Origin: Acrasis kona
Taxonomy: Eukaryota > Heterolobosea > Eutetramitea > Acrasida > Acrasidae
Reading direction: 5' to 3'
Assembly (NCBI GenBank): GCA_026419775.2
Contig: JAOPGA020000939.1
Coordinates: 1-64,000, forward strand
DNA length: 64,000 nucleotides
A program made the position numbers and the translations under genes. Shown here one piece after another: positions 1-8,758 of this stretch; position 1 is the stretch's first letter; the number at the start of each line of letters is the position of its first letter. A model generated the notes under the pieces. The model did no database searches. It was not told the DNA's origin and saw nothing but the letters and a program-made list of their open reading frames with translations.

Positions 1-202
1 CCCTTTGCCATATTGTTCTGTCTTTACTTTGAAGAGCTCTTTCTACCAAATGTCAAACGCGAACACAAACACCAGCATACCATCAAATTGCGCCAAATTT
101 ATTCCTACCTCATACTCTTTACAACAATCCGCAAAATACACAATTTTTACTCATGGAACAAGAAAACAAATTTAATAAAGAAGATTTATTTCCCAACAAT
201 TT

Positions 203-3200
203 TTATTGATTCAACCTGAACTTGCAACAGTCGGTAACAACATACTCTTGTAGTCTTGTGTTACCCTCTACCTTAATTTTGTGAAGATTTGGACAATGCT
301 TCACAACCAAAGAGGTTAATTCATCATGTTTTATTACTGGACAGGTCAAGTTACATCGTTCAACAAACATTCTCGTGAGGCGATCACATTTGTTGAGGAG
401 AGAAGTGATGCACAAATCTGAAATCCTCATGCATGAGATAATTTGCACGTTTCTGAGAGAGTTTGAAGCCTGAATGGATCTCAACTCCTCACACTGATTT
501 ACCTGTAATTCTAACGTGTCCACGTTAATTGCTTGCAGAGAGCTATTGCATTGATTTACTTGGACCAAGTCACAATGCTTTTTCACATTCAAATATTGAA
601 GATTACTACAACCACCAACTACCAATCTCTTCAATTCACAATCAATATTCAATTGTCTCAAATTGGAACAATTGACCACTTCAACGACATCAACAACAGA
701 GTTGCTGAGAAAAGAGCCATCCAGCAACAACTTCTTGCAGTTGCTGAAGCTCAATAATTGAAGGATACTGTGAATGTGAACTTGCTCTAGCGAATGACAA
801 GAAATAAATTTTAACATTTTCAAATTACTAAAATGACGAACATCAGGAATAGTGACTCCGTCACACTTGCTAATGATCAAATTGGACAACAATGGGGCAT
901 GAATCAAAGAGATTGATTTGTCAATGATGGAGGCACATTGATGTAAAGTAATTTCACATAATAATTGGGAATGGTTGGTATCGATTCGATCCAACACTGG
1001 ACAGTGATTGATTGTAATTTTATTTAATTGACTACAATTAATTTTCAATTGTGTCAAGAATTTACATGCACCAACTAATAAATTTGTTAATTTCTGAAAA
1101 CACAAATCAATTACATTCAACGCATCACAATCAAAAATTTCCATGCAACCAATGTTGGGACAAGTCACACCCGCGCGTGACAGGAAATCACAACTAATAT
1201 TTTTGCAATTTCTAATGAATAATTTGTATAGATGGGGCAATTTTAAATCTACATTTTTCAAATGCTCACAATCAGTAATTTGTAAACCCTTCACAAAATC
1301 ACCACGAATCGTGGGATGCACTAATTTATTACAATGATTTAATACTAACGCTCTCAATTGAACAAAACCACTTGTTAATTTCATCAATCCAAAATCATTT
1401 AATTCATCAGCATCTGATAAACTCAACATGGTGACCAACGGACACATTTCGGTGACTTTATCGATCCATTCCTCGTCATATTGTAAAATCTGACTTCCCA
1501 ATGCTAATTTGTCCAAATTGTCACATCTCAAATCCAAATGACTCAATCTCTTACAACCGGCCAAATTCAAAGAATCAAGATGATCACAATGAATGATGGC
1601 CCTTTCTAATAAAACGGCCCTGTGTAAATTTAAAGTTTGTAAGTTCTTGCATTTTAATTCTAAATTGATCAATTTGGAATGTTGCATTTGTGGTAGTAAA
1701 AAGAATTGAGCAATTTGTAAAGAATCAGATTTCACATTCATGGATCGTAATTCCATACAAACATCGACGCTCAACGTATGCAACGAATCACATCCATCGA
1801 CGATCAATTCTTGTAAATTGTTACACATGAATAAACATGCCTTCTCTAATTTTGGTAAATTACAAAATTGCAATTCGACATTGCTCAACATGCAATCGAA
1901 TAATTCGAAATCATGTAAATTGGTACATGCATTTTTCAACCATTCTGATAAATGTAAATTCTTGATGTTGGTGCTTCTAATTCTGATTTGGTTCAAATTG
2001 GAAATGGTGAGATGAGACATTTGACATGCATCCCATGACTTGATGTGATCGAAAAAAATTTGATTCAATTTTGGACAATCGATCGTCGGATTGATTAACG
2101 ATTCGCAATGCGTCAAATGTAAAGTCAATAATTCCGAATGAATCATTCGAGCCGATTGGATTCGAATGTGTTGAGTGGCACACGATAACGAAAAGTGTTT
2201 CAATTTTTTTAAATGTTTGAATGTGATGGAAATTAATTCGCTGAGGTCGTGTACGTTATTTTTCACATCATGAACTCGAATGAATAATGTTTCAATGTTT
2301 TTGCAATTTTCGACAAAGTGGGTCCAATTGGTGATATCAATGTTATTTAGATCCAATTCCATTCGAATGCTGCTTAATGTGGTTTTTCGTTTACAAAAAA
2401 AATGTAAGCATTGGTTGTCCACTAAACAAGTGTTGTTGAGCATGCTGATTGACCTTAAGTGATGGGAACGATCAAGAATGTTGATGAGTGATTGTTTGGT
2501 TAATTTGTTACAATGATCTAATGACACGTTGCTGAGTGATTTGATTTTTTTGAAAAAGTAATCAATTCCAACGTTCGTGATACGATTGTGAGTGGAAAGG
2601 TTTAATTGTCTCAATTGTGAAAATGTAGATAATTGTTTGAGGGAGGAGTCGCTTATGCTTTTGATGGGAATGGAATCCGAGTGTTCAATGATTGGAAAAG
2701 TGATGCTGGTAATGTTTGGAACGATACTGGAGAGCTTCTTCAAGTGATCGGCAGTAATAATGTTACATGATTTTGGAACCATGAGTTCACCGTCATGTTT
2801 GATTCTGTATGGTTTGCTATTTCCACATTCTTGCTTTTCGTCGTCATGTGCCAAACTCATGCTTTGGTTACCGGTACTGCTTGAAAATGGATGACTGGTC
2901 CATTTGATGGTGAGGCGGTCCAAAATGTTAATCATGTCCTCAGTACAGGTCACCTTGAATCCAACAAAGTCCATCTTTCTCCATAATTGTTGGCTACTTT
3001 TTGCTACTTCGTACCAATGTGTACAGATGCGCATCGCGCTTGACACAATTTGAGGTTGAGTGAGGTAAGCAAGAATGTAACATAGGAGATGACTCGGAAT
3101 GAATTCCCAGTCGTGGGTGCTTTTGGTGCTTTCGATGTGTACGCTTGAGGAGGGAATGACCAGGGCAAGATCTTGTCCTTCTTCAATTGGCGTTGGTTGC

Positions 3201-3538
3201 TGGTTGGGGGTAATTAAGTTTTCTAGCAAATCAGTCGCACAAGGAGATGGGGGAGTGCTTAATATTGCCAGGGGAGAAATAAAGTTCGCTATTGGTGACG
3301 GGGATCTGAAACATGCCTTTCTACCCCTCTTTTTGTTAATAAGCTGACTTCTCAACTTTGAAACAGAGTCATCAAATAGTAGTAATTCGTTGTCTGGAAT
3401 GGTCGCTTCCAAGGCGCAGTCATCATATTTGGCGCGTTTGAATTGTGGCTGGTTAATGTCTTCCTGGAATATCAATAACTTGGCATCAACGACTTTTCGC
3501 TTCAACGGATTGTCTTGAACTCGTATTAATTGATTCAT
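203..3538 (-). CDS. F-box and leucine-rich-repeat protein
   Basis: Probable substrate receptor of an SCF-type ubiquitin ligase. An F-box (DWEFIPSHLLCYILAYL, then WYEVAKSSQQLWRKMDF) lies at roughly residues 140-190. It is followed by some 800 residues of irregular, Cys/Asn-rich leucine repeats of the form LxxLxLxxCxxL, as in AMN1/FBXL proteins. I place the start at the first in-frame ATG (3538), giving 1,111 aa. The frame is open up to 3607 but has only a GTG there and a stop just upstream, so a short 5' exon is possible. No intron is needed inside the repeats. The F-box and repeat pattern are visible directly; the SCF role is family knowledge; the substrate cannot be guessed. Confidence 0.8.
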   Translation of the reverse strand: MNQLIRVQDNPLKRKVVDAKLLIFQEDINQPQFKRAKYDDCALEATIPDNELLLFDDSVSKLRSQLINKKRGRKACFRSPSPIANFISPLAILSTPPSPCATDLLENLITPNQQPTPIEEGQDLALVIPSSSVHIESTKSTHDWEFIPSHLLCYILAYLTQPQIVSSAMRICTHWYEVAKSSQQLWRKMDFVGFKVTCTEDMINILDRLTIKWTSHPFSSSTGNQSMSLAHDDEKQECGNSKPYRIKHDGELMVPKSCNIITADHLKKLSSIVPNITSITFPIIEHSDSIPIKSISDSSLKQLSTFSQLRQLNLSTHNRITNVGIDYFFKKIKSLSNVSLDHCNKLTKQSLINILDRSHHLRSISMLNNTCLVDNQCLHFFCKRKTTLSSIRMELDLNNIDITNWTHFVENCKNIETLFIRVHDVKNNVHDLSELISITFKHLKKLKHFSLSCATQHIRIQSARMIHSELLTLHLTHCESLINPTIDCPKLNQIFFDHIKSWDACQMSHLTISNLNQIRIRSTNIKNLHLSEWLKNACTNLHDFELFDCMLSNVELQFCNLPKLEKACLFMCNNLQELIVDGCDSLHTLSVDVCMELRSMNVKSDSLQIAQFFLLPQMQHSKLINLELKCKNLQTLNLHRAVLLERAIIHCDHLDSLNLAGCKRLSHLDLRCDNLDKLALGSQILQYDEEWIDKVTEMCPLVTMLSLSDADELNDFGLMKLTSGFVQLRALVLNHCNKLVHPTIRGDFVKGLQITDCEHLKNVDLKLPHLYKLFIRNCKNISCDFLSRAGVTCPNIGCMEIFDCDALNVIDLCFQKLTNLLVGACKFLTQLKINCSQLNKITINHCPVLDRIDTNHSQLLCEITLHQCASIIDKSISLIHAPLLSNLIISKCDGVTIPDVRHFSNLKMLKFISCHSLEQVHIHSILQLLSFSNCKKLLLDGSFLSNSVVDVVEVVNCSNLRQLNIDCELKRLVVGGCSNLQYLNVKKHCDLVQVNQCNSSLQAINVDTLELQVNQCEELRSIQASNSLRNVQIISCMRISDLCITSLLNKCDRLTRMFVERCNLTCPVIKHDELTSLVVKHCPNLHKIKVEGNTRLQEYVVTDCCKFRLNQ

Positions 3539-3967
3539 AAATTGTGGTGGGTTGTTCGCTTTGGGGGAGCCTTGATAAGCCTGAAATTCGAAACTCGAAT
3601 TGAACACTTCAACTTTGGTTGTATCAATATCTGTTCCCTTTCTATTGAATTTGTATGTTCACAAAGTTCGAAGTCAACCTCCATATTACGTGTTCAATTT
3701 GTAACAAGAAGTGCAGGTTCAAATTCAATTCTACGTCCTTTTCGCGGAACAACGTAGTTCGAACGACAAGAATCTTATTGAGGATTGCGATGGAACATGA
3801 ACTCCTGTATAAATACGTTTTAATGCAACAAAACAACCAAAAGTATAAAACTCAGTGACAAGGTTTTTTATTGTTTGGACTCAATCTGTTCCACATATTA
3901 GTTCTCTACAATGGGCTCTTTTTGGGACAAAATGATGAGATGTGAGTAAAACTATTCTTCATTGATT
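3539..3967. other. Intergenic, no gene seen
   Basis: Upstream of the F-box/LRR gene and downstream of the lipase gene. Only short overlapping reading frames without recognisable content are present. AATAAA-like signals lie near 3870-3960 for the neighbouring genes. Confidence 0.5.
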
Positions 3968-5892
3968 TTAAGCACATTCTCTGCTGGGATTGGTATTGAC
4001 ATCACTCACAACATCCACCTGCCTTGATGTATTTATATCTTCAGATAGAATACCATCAGCTGACAGCGTAATTCTTTTTGCATTAGCCCGACTGCGTCTG
4101 ACTATTGTGACATTAACATTTGGATTGTCAGCATCGACATGTATTTCTCTTGATTCAGTATCAGACACTGGTATGTCATCAACAGGAACCTCTTTTACTT
4201 GTTCTTCTACTGCTGCAACCTCTATAATCTCACTTTGATCTAACGCCGCCTTGTTTTCATTAATATTAAAGTAGTTCTCTATAATGCACACCTGCCTGTC
4301 ATTAAACAAACATACACGCCCACTTAGTTGATTAACACATTTGTCTAACATGTTGAAATATTTCGTTAGTTTATGGTCAGTAAACATTTTTCTGGTCAAG
4401 ACAATACGATCAAAGTGAGTTGGATCAACTCTCCTTGCAACAAATTTTCTATTTTTCTTTTCCTTTTTCTTTTTAGGTCCATTTATTAATTTATAAATAA
4501 TTTGACTAATCTTTATTGCTTCTTGCTCACTATCCTCTTCTTGACCTTTGGACACAAACTGTTGAACATATTCAAACATCAACTTGAATGCATCTTTGTC
4601 CGGTAATACTCTCTTTTCGCAACAAAACCAAATCAAATAACCAGGAGGATACAATGTGTCCACGCTCGGATCATTAGGTAACTGTTCAACATGTTGTGGT
4701 TCGAACTTTGTACTTGTTTTTAAAATATTAGAATACATTACAACGGGATTATGACCCTTTTCTGAAAGTAATTTATTGAACCACTCAATCAGCTTCGCTA
4801 TGATTTGGTGTTCTTGAAAATACTTATCCAAAGCATTTTGATACTTGCTCTTTGCAATTTCGATTCGCAACCGATCAGCTTGCCCAACACTAAACCTCGG
4901 CACAATGTCCATACCAATAATAAACGTATCAACAAAATCTCGGCACCACAAGGAAAGATTTTTAGATAAAAAAGCAGAAGAAGAAAATGTTAAACACCGA
5001 ACACATGGAAGTCTCATTTGATTTAAATTACATTTTTCTAAAAAGTATTCTCTCAACAGGAAACTTAGCAGCGTCGCAACGGCTCCGCCTAATGAATGAC
5101 CTACTGTGATGACTGTATCAAATCGTCTGTAGGAGGGTTCGTCGCTCAATAAAATCTCATCCAATTTGTCCTGAATTTGAGTCAAGATCCATCTAGCAGA
5201 ATCTAACTTGCCACCATGTACAATTCCCACAACATGTTCCTCGTCACCCAACTCATAAAATTTATGAAGCTCCAGAGTTTTCGGAGCCGCAGTAAAGTTG
5301 GTAAAAACGTCCTAAATTGTCAAGATGCATGTTCACCAAATTCGAGACCTACCGCCACGCTATCTGTACCTCTGACAGAAATAATGATTGCATTCAAATC
5401 GTGGTCCAGGCTTAGAAAAAAAGCCTGCTTCATGTGCTCCGAAACACAAACAGATTGGACGCAACCTTGGAACGGATGTGCTCTTAAATGTTTGTGGTCC
5501 TTGTTTTTAGTTATAGATGTCGCACATTTTAGGGAAGTGTCTAATGATTCCATCAAAACAAAGTGTTGGGTCTCGTGTATAACAATTGGATAGTAAACCA
5601 TGTTGGCGTAAGGTAACAACTTTTGTGCTAATAAGAATTTTCTTGCGTCAATCTTATCTGGATTCATGTTGTGTTCAAACTGTATGAAATCGTCATCCTT
5701 TTTGTTGTCCTGCTTATATAGTATCGGATTTGCATTTAGGTTGCTTGATACATGCTGTTTTTTGTGTTCTACAACCAAGCTGGCCAAACCCACAGTTATA
5801 TCACCAACCGTAAGTTCTGAATAAGTAGGCAAAGCACGCTTCATACTCTCAGCCGAGTGATGAAGGAGCTTCAGAATTGAATTGTTATCCAT
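3968..5892 (-). CDS. Class-3 lipase, sn-1 diacylglycerol lipase-like
   Basis: Predicted serine lipase, 627 aa, in two exons (5892..5353 and 5311..3968) joined across a 41-bp GT-AG intron (5352..5312). Splicing restores VRGTDSVADVFTNF, the conserved class-3 lipase block before the active site; unspliced, both frames stop. The nucleophile is Ser253 in GHSLGG. A likely catalytic Asp lies in GMDIVPRFS and a His in DPTHFDRI, the order seen in DAGLA/DAGLB. Unlike animal DAGLs there is no four-helix N-terminal membrane domain, so it is probably soluble or peripheral. The C-terminus is polar and low in complexity. A GTTGACT element sits 17 bp upstream of the ATG. Diacylglycerol as substrate is inferred from similarity. 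Confidence 0.8.
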
Positions 5893-6403
5893 TTTTGATG
5901 TTGTGAATGGTTGACTTTACGAACAAGAAGTGTAACATCTGACATTATTCCTCGTTGAGTAGGACGTCTTCTGAAACATCACAAGGATTCGGCTGAGACA
6001 ATGACAATATTCGGTATTCTATTCAATGCAGGAACCAATTAAATTGAAAGTATACTATACAGCGTCGCATTAGAATGATTAGATATTGGGAAAAGATCAA
6101 AAAATATCCCCGTTTCATACTCTATACTCCATGCACTCGATTACTTTTATCAAGCACCATTTTAAAAGTTCAAAAATGTGTAATGTTTCAAGTTTGTTCG
6201 AAACATTTTTAAAGTCAAGGTTAAGGGATATGATGCCCGATTTGATTTACAAACGCTTTAAGACGCCAGAAGTTTTGACCATTTTTTGCGGAATAATCGT
6301 CTTGAATCCGTTGTATGTGCTTACAACGGTGGTTGACTTGTCAACGAACCATCATTTACACCCAACTAATTTCCCCCAGTAACTATTCACCAAAAATAAA
6401 CGC
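5893..6403. other. Divergent intergenic region with dyad element
   Basis: Separates the lipase start (minus) from the Cys-rich protein start (plus). It carries GTTGACT at 5910-5916 and the dyad GTTGACTTGTCAAC at 6332-6345. A 98-codon frame at 6086-6382 has no ATG at its start and no recognisable content, so I do not call it. Confidence 0.5.
6332..6345. promoter_or_regulatory. GTTGAC-TT-GTCAAC dyad
   Basis: Two copies of the recurrent GTTGAC element face each other with a 2-bp spacer, 58 bp before the ATG of the secreted Cys-rich gene. A near-identical inverted pair lies before the gene at 40094. A promoter role is inferred from position and recurrence. Confidence 0.4.
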
Positions 6404-6841
6404 ATGCTCAGAACTGCATTGTTGGTCCTTGCTTTAATAGCATTGGTTGTTGCTTCATGTGTCGACAAGTGCAGCGAGACTAACATAGCAGGCACTGTTG
6501 AGTGGGATAAATGTTTGAACTTACACTGCAAAACATTACCACAAAGAATCCTATCACTTAAGAGCTACTGCATGAAGGAGTGTTACAGTGGAGCAGACAG
6601 TTATTTGGGTTGCAAGAGAACCTGCTCTGATGCAAGCGAGATTCTTAGTGAAAATGAGTTCACTGAAAAACTCAAGAGGTTAGCAAATGAAGCCATTGAG
6701 GAGGGCAAGAGAGTGTGGAGAAACCTAGACAAGTGCAACTTCTGCAAGAGAGGATGCGATCTTTTGAGTTTGGCAAAGCCTTCCATCACCAAAGAATGCG
6801 GAATGGCCTGTGAAATCGTTTGCGCTGCAGTCAAAAAGTAG
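6404..6841 (+). CDS. Small secreted cysteine-rich protein
   Basis: 145 aa. It starts with a classical signal peptide (MLRTALLVLALIALVVASC, cleavage near residue 18). The mature part has about 14 cysteines in CxxxC and CxxxxC spacings (CVDKC, CMKEC, CKRTC, CNFCKRGC, CGMACEIVC), suggesting a disulfide-bonded helical fold. The central segment (SENEFTEKLKRLANEAIEE) is amphipathic and helical. No family is recognised. The ATG at 6404 follows an A-rich leader (caccaaaaataaacgc). Possible roles are an extracellular matrix, cyst-wall or defence protein; the sequence shows only secretion and the Cys pattern. Confidence 0.7.
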   Translation: MLRTALLVLALIALVVASCVDKCSETNIAGTVEWDKCLNLHCKTLPQRILSLKSYCMKECYSGADSYLGCKRTCSDASEILSENEFTEKLKRLANEAIEEGKRVWRNLDKCNFCKRGCDLLSLAKPSITKECGMACEIVCAAVKK

Positions 6842-6975
6842 AGATGTTTGACTATATAGTNAACGGTTTGTCATGCTGAATCCCAAACTTGGGGGACCAA
6901 CCGTGCAACCAACAAATCCATAACAACATCATCTTAATCACAGTGTTCGCCGTTCTGCGAGATATATACTTGTAG

Positions 6976-8151
6976 ATGGCGAAAACAAACTCAGGCGCAA
7001 CAGTGCAGCTGAGCACAAACGGAACACCAATTATTGATCATGCCGCCACTTTAACTATGGAACAAATAAGAAACTATTTCAGCTTCCCACTACACGAGGC
7101 TTGTGTTAAGTTGAATGTGGACCAAGTATCACTCAATAGAAGATGCCGCGCCTTAGGAATTAAAAGATGGCCATACCGTAGGAGGGCAGACTGTGCGATG
7201 GACCCAACAGAGGTTATGGACTTTGCAATAAGGACGGAGCAATCAAGCCCCTTTTATTCAAACGTTCAAAATAATCCATCTTCATCAACCCCAAACAACA
7301 TGTTCCACACATTCAAACTGGATGGAAGCCCTGGAACGCCAAAAACATCTTCAAGCATGATGTTTGGGAGGAGCATGTCCTCACCCATCACACCCACCTC
7401 TCTAGGACCGTATGGAAACCAATACCCAATAATGGACCCTTCAGCATATCCTCAGTTACACTATCCACAAAGTTACCCACTATTTAACCAACATCCACAA
7501 TCCCCCTACATCAACCCCTCTCCCACTTACCCATATCCTCATGCTCATCCACACATAAATAGTTATCCACAACAAACAGTTCCTGTGCAACAACACATAC
7601 ACAGCGAACCAAAGCCCATACCGTTCCGTGACTCAAACTCATCACATCCCTCTTCAATACCCATAATTAAGGTTAACGAAGATGGCTCCTCCCCCAACTC
7701 AAACATTATCATACCGGCACCCACAAAGATACGTGTACCATCATTATTAATATCAACAAAGAAGAGACCAAGAATAGGTCTCAGTGTAGCAAACATGGGT
7801 GCCGACGAAGACATGTGCGAGTCGCCTATAAAGAAGGCTCATACCGACGAAGCAGAATGTGGAAGAGAGAACACACCATCTTCGACCGATTCAACCACGC
7901 CCACTACTTTAAGTAAATTAATAATAACCAAGCGCTCCGTTGAACAGCCTGGGGAACAAATATTGCCCAAGGACTTACCGCGAGATAGAAGGAGTCCGCC
8001 GCTGACGGTGGTCACCACCACAACAGTTACGACCACTGTAACCACAATGGATCCAATGATGTGTAGCCCTGCAAGTCCTATGGATGCGACAATTCTCTCA
8101 AGACATGTGAGTGAAGTAGTTGATGAGGGTGCGTTCAGGCGAAAGTCTTAA
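6976..8151 (+). CDS. RWP-RK domain transcription factor
   Basis: 391 aa. The RWP-RK DNA-binding motif lies at about residues 28-76: IRNYFSFPLHEACVKLNV, then SLNRRCRALGIKRWPYRRR, matching the family pattern of L-V-x-x-T/S-L-K/N-x-x-CR-x-x-GI-x-RWP-x-R. The rest is disordered: a Pro/Tyr/His/Ser-rich segment (residues 130-220), a basic patch (STKKRPRIG) and a Thr/Val-rich C-terminal run. RWP-RK proteins control nitrogen responses and gamete fate in green plants and also occur in some amoebae. Targets here are unknown. The gene lies 134 bp after the Cys-rich gene, with an N base in between at 6861. Confidence 0.85.
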   Translation: MAKTNSGATVQLSTNGTPIIDHAATLTMEQIRNYFSFPLHEACVKLNVDQVSLNRRCRALGIKRWPYRRRADCAMDPTEVMDFAIRTEQSSPFYSNVQNNPSSSTPNNMFHTFKLDGSPGTPKTSSSMMFGRSMSSPITPTSLGPYGNQYPIMDPSAYPQLHYPQSYPLFNQHPQSPYINPSPTYPYPHAHPHINSYPQQTVPVQQHIHSEPKPIPFRDSNSSHPSSIPIIKVNEDGSSPNSNIIIPAPTKIRVPSLLISTKKRPRIGLSVANMGADEDMCESPIKKAHTDEAECGRENTPSSTDSTTPTTLSKLIITKRSVEQPGEQILPKDLPRDRRSPPLTVVTTTTVTTTVTTMDPMMCSPASPMDATILSRHVSEVVDEGAFRRKS

Positions 8152-8237
8152 TCTTGTACATTTACCAATGTGATTAATAATAAATACTTTATTTATACAA
8201 TAATAACAAGGTGTGTTTGAAATTTATTAAATTTTTA

Positions 8238-8561
8238 TTAGTGATGATGGTGGTGTCTGTGATGGTGGTGATGGTGCCCACAGTAGTGACATTTGTGATG
8301 ATGGTGGTGGTGTCCGTGATGCTTATGATGGTGGTGATGCCCGTGGTGTTTGTGATGATGATGGTGATGGTGGTGGTGGCATTTGTGGCAATGGTGTTTC
8401 ACGACCCTTTGTAGTTTATCAATCTTGTACAACATCTTCCTTAGCTTTTGCTTCAAGAACACCTTGAAGAATGGATCTACATGACCGTGGTGGCTATATG
8501 CCTCTACATTGGCCATCCCTATACATACGAAAAACAACAGGAGTAGAACAAACTTTCTCAT
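8238..8561 (-). CDS. Secreted histidine-rich protein
   Basis: 107 aa with a clear signal peptide (MRKFVLLLLFFVCIGMANVEA). A short basic helical segment (FLKQKLRKMLYKIDKLQRVV) is followed from about residue 55 by nearly pure histidine with interspersed Lys, Gly and three Cys-containing spots (HCHKCH, KCHYCG). Such polyhistidine/CxxC proteins bind Zn, Cu, Ni or haem; metal binding is inferred from composition. The repeat (CAY, GGC and GTG triplets) is long enough to be unstable. The ATG at 8561 is unambiguous. Convergent with the RWP-RK gene, whose 3' end is 86 bp away. Confidence 0.75.
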   Translation of the reverse strand: MRKFVLLLLFFVCIGMANVEAYSHHGHVDPFFKVFLKQKLRKMLYKIDKLQRVVKHHCHKCHHHHHHHHHKHHGHHHHHKHHGHHHHHHKCHYCGHHHHHHRHHHHH

Positions 8562-8758
8562 AATTATATGAACACATCAATATGATTGTTTGGACAATTT
8601 ATCAACTACTTGATGGTGGTAACCTGTTAATCAACAATCTCAAAAGATGCCACCTCTCGCCAAAACAGGATTGAGAGTCCTCACGATTGGTGAAGCAGAT
8701 GATCCTGCCTCTTCTGAGGCAATAAAAGCTCAAGATGTGAGATATTATTTAAAAAGAT

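Noticed and set aside
3655-3858. 67-codon plus-strand frame with CSICNKKC
   Set aside because: Cys pair looks zinc-finger-like but the frame is short, isolated and sits in the F-box gene's 5' flank.
6086-6382. 98-codon plus-strand frame upstream of the Cys-rich gene
   Set aside because: Starts at a TTG, no recognisable domain, lies in a promoter region.
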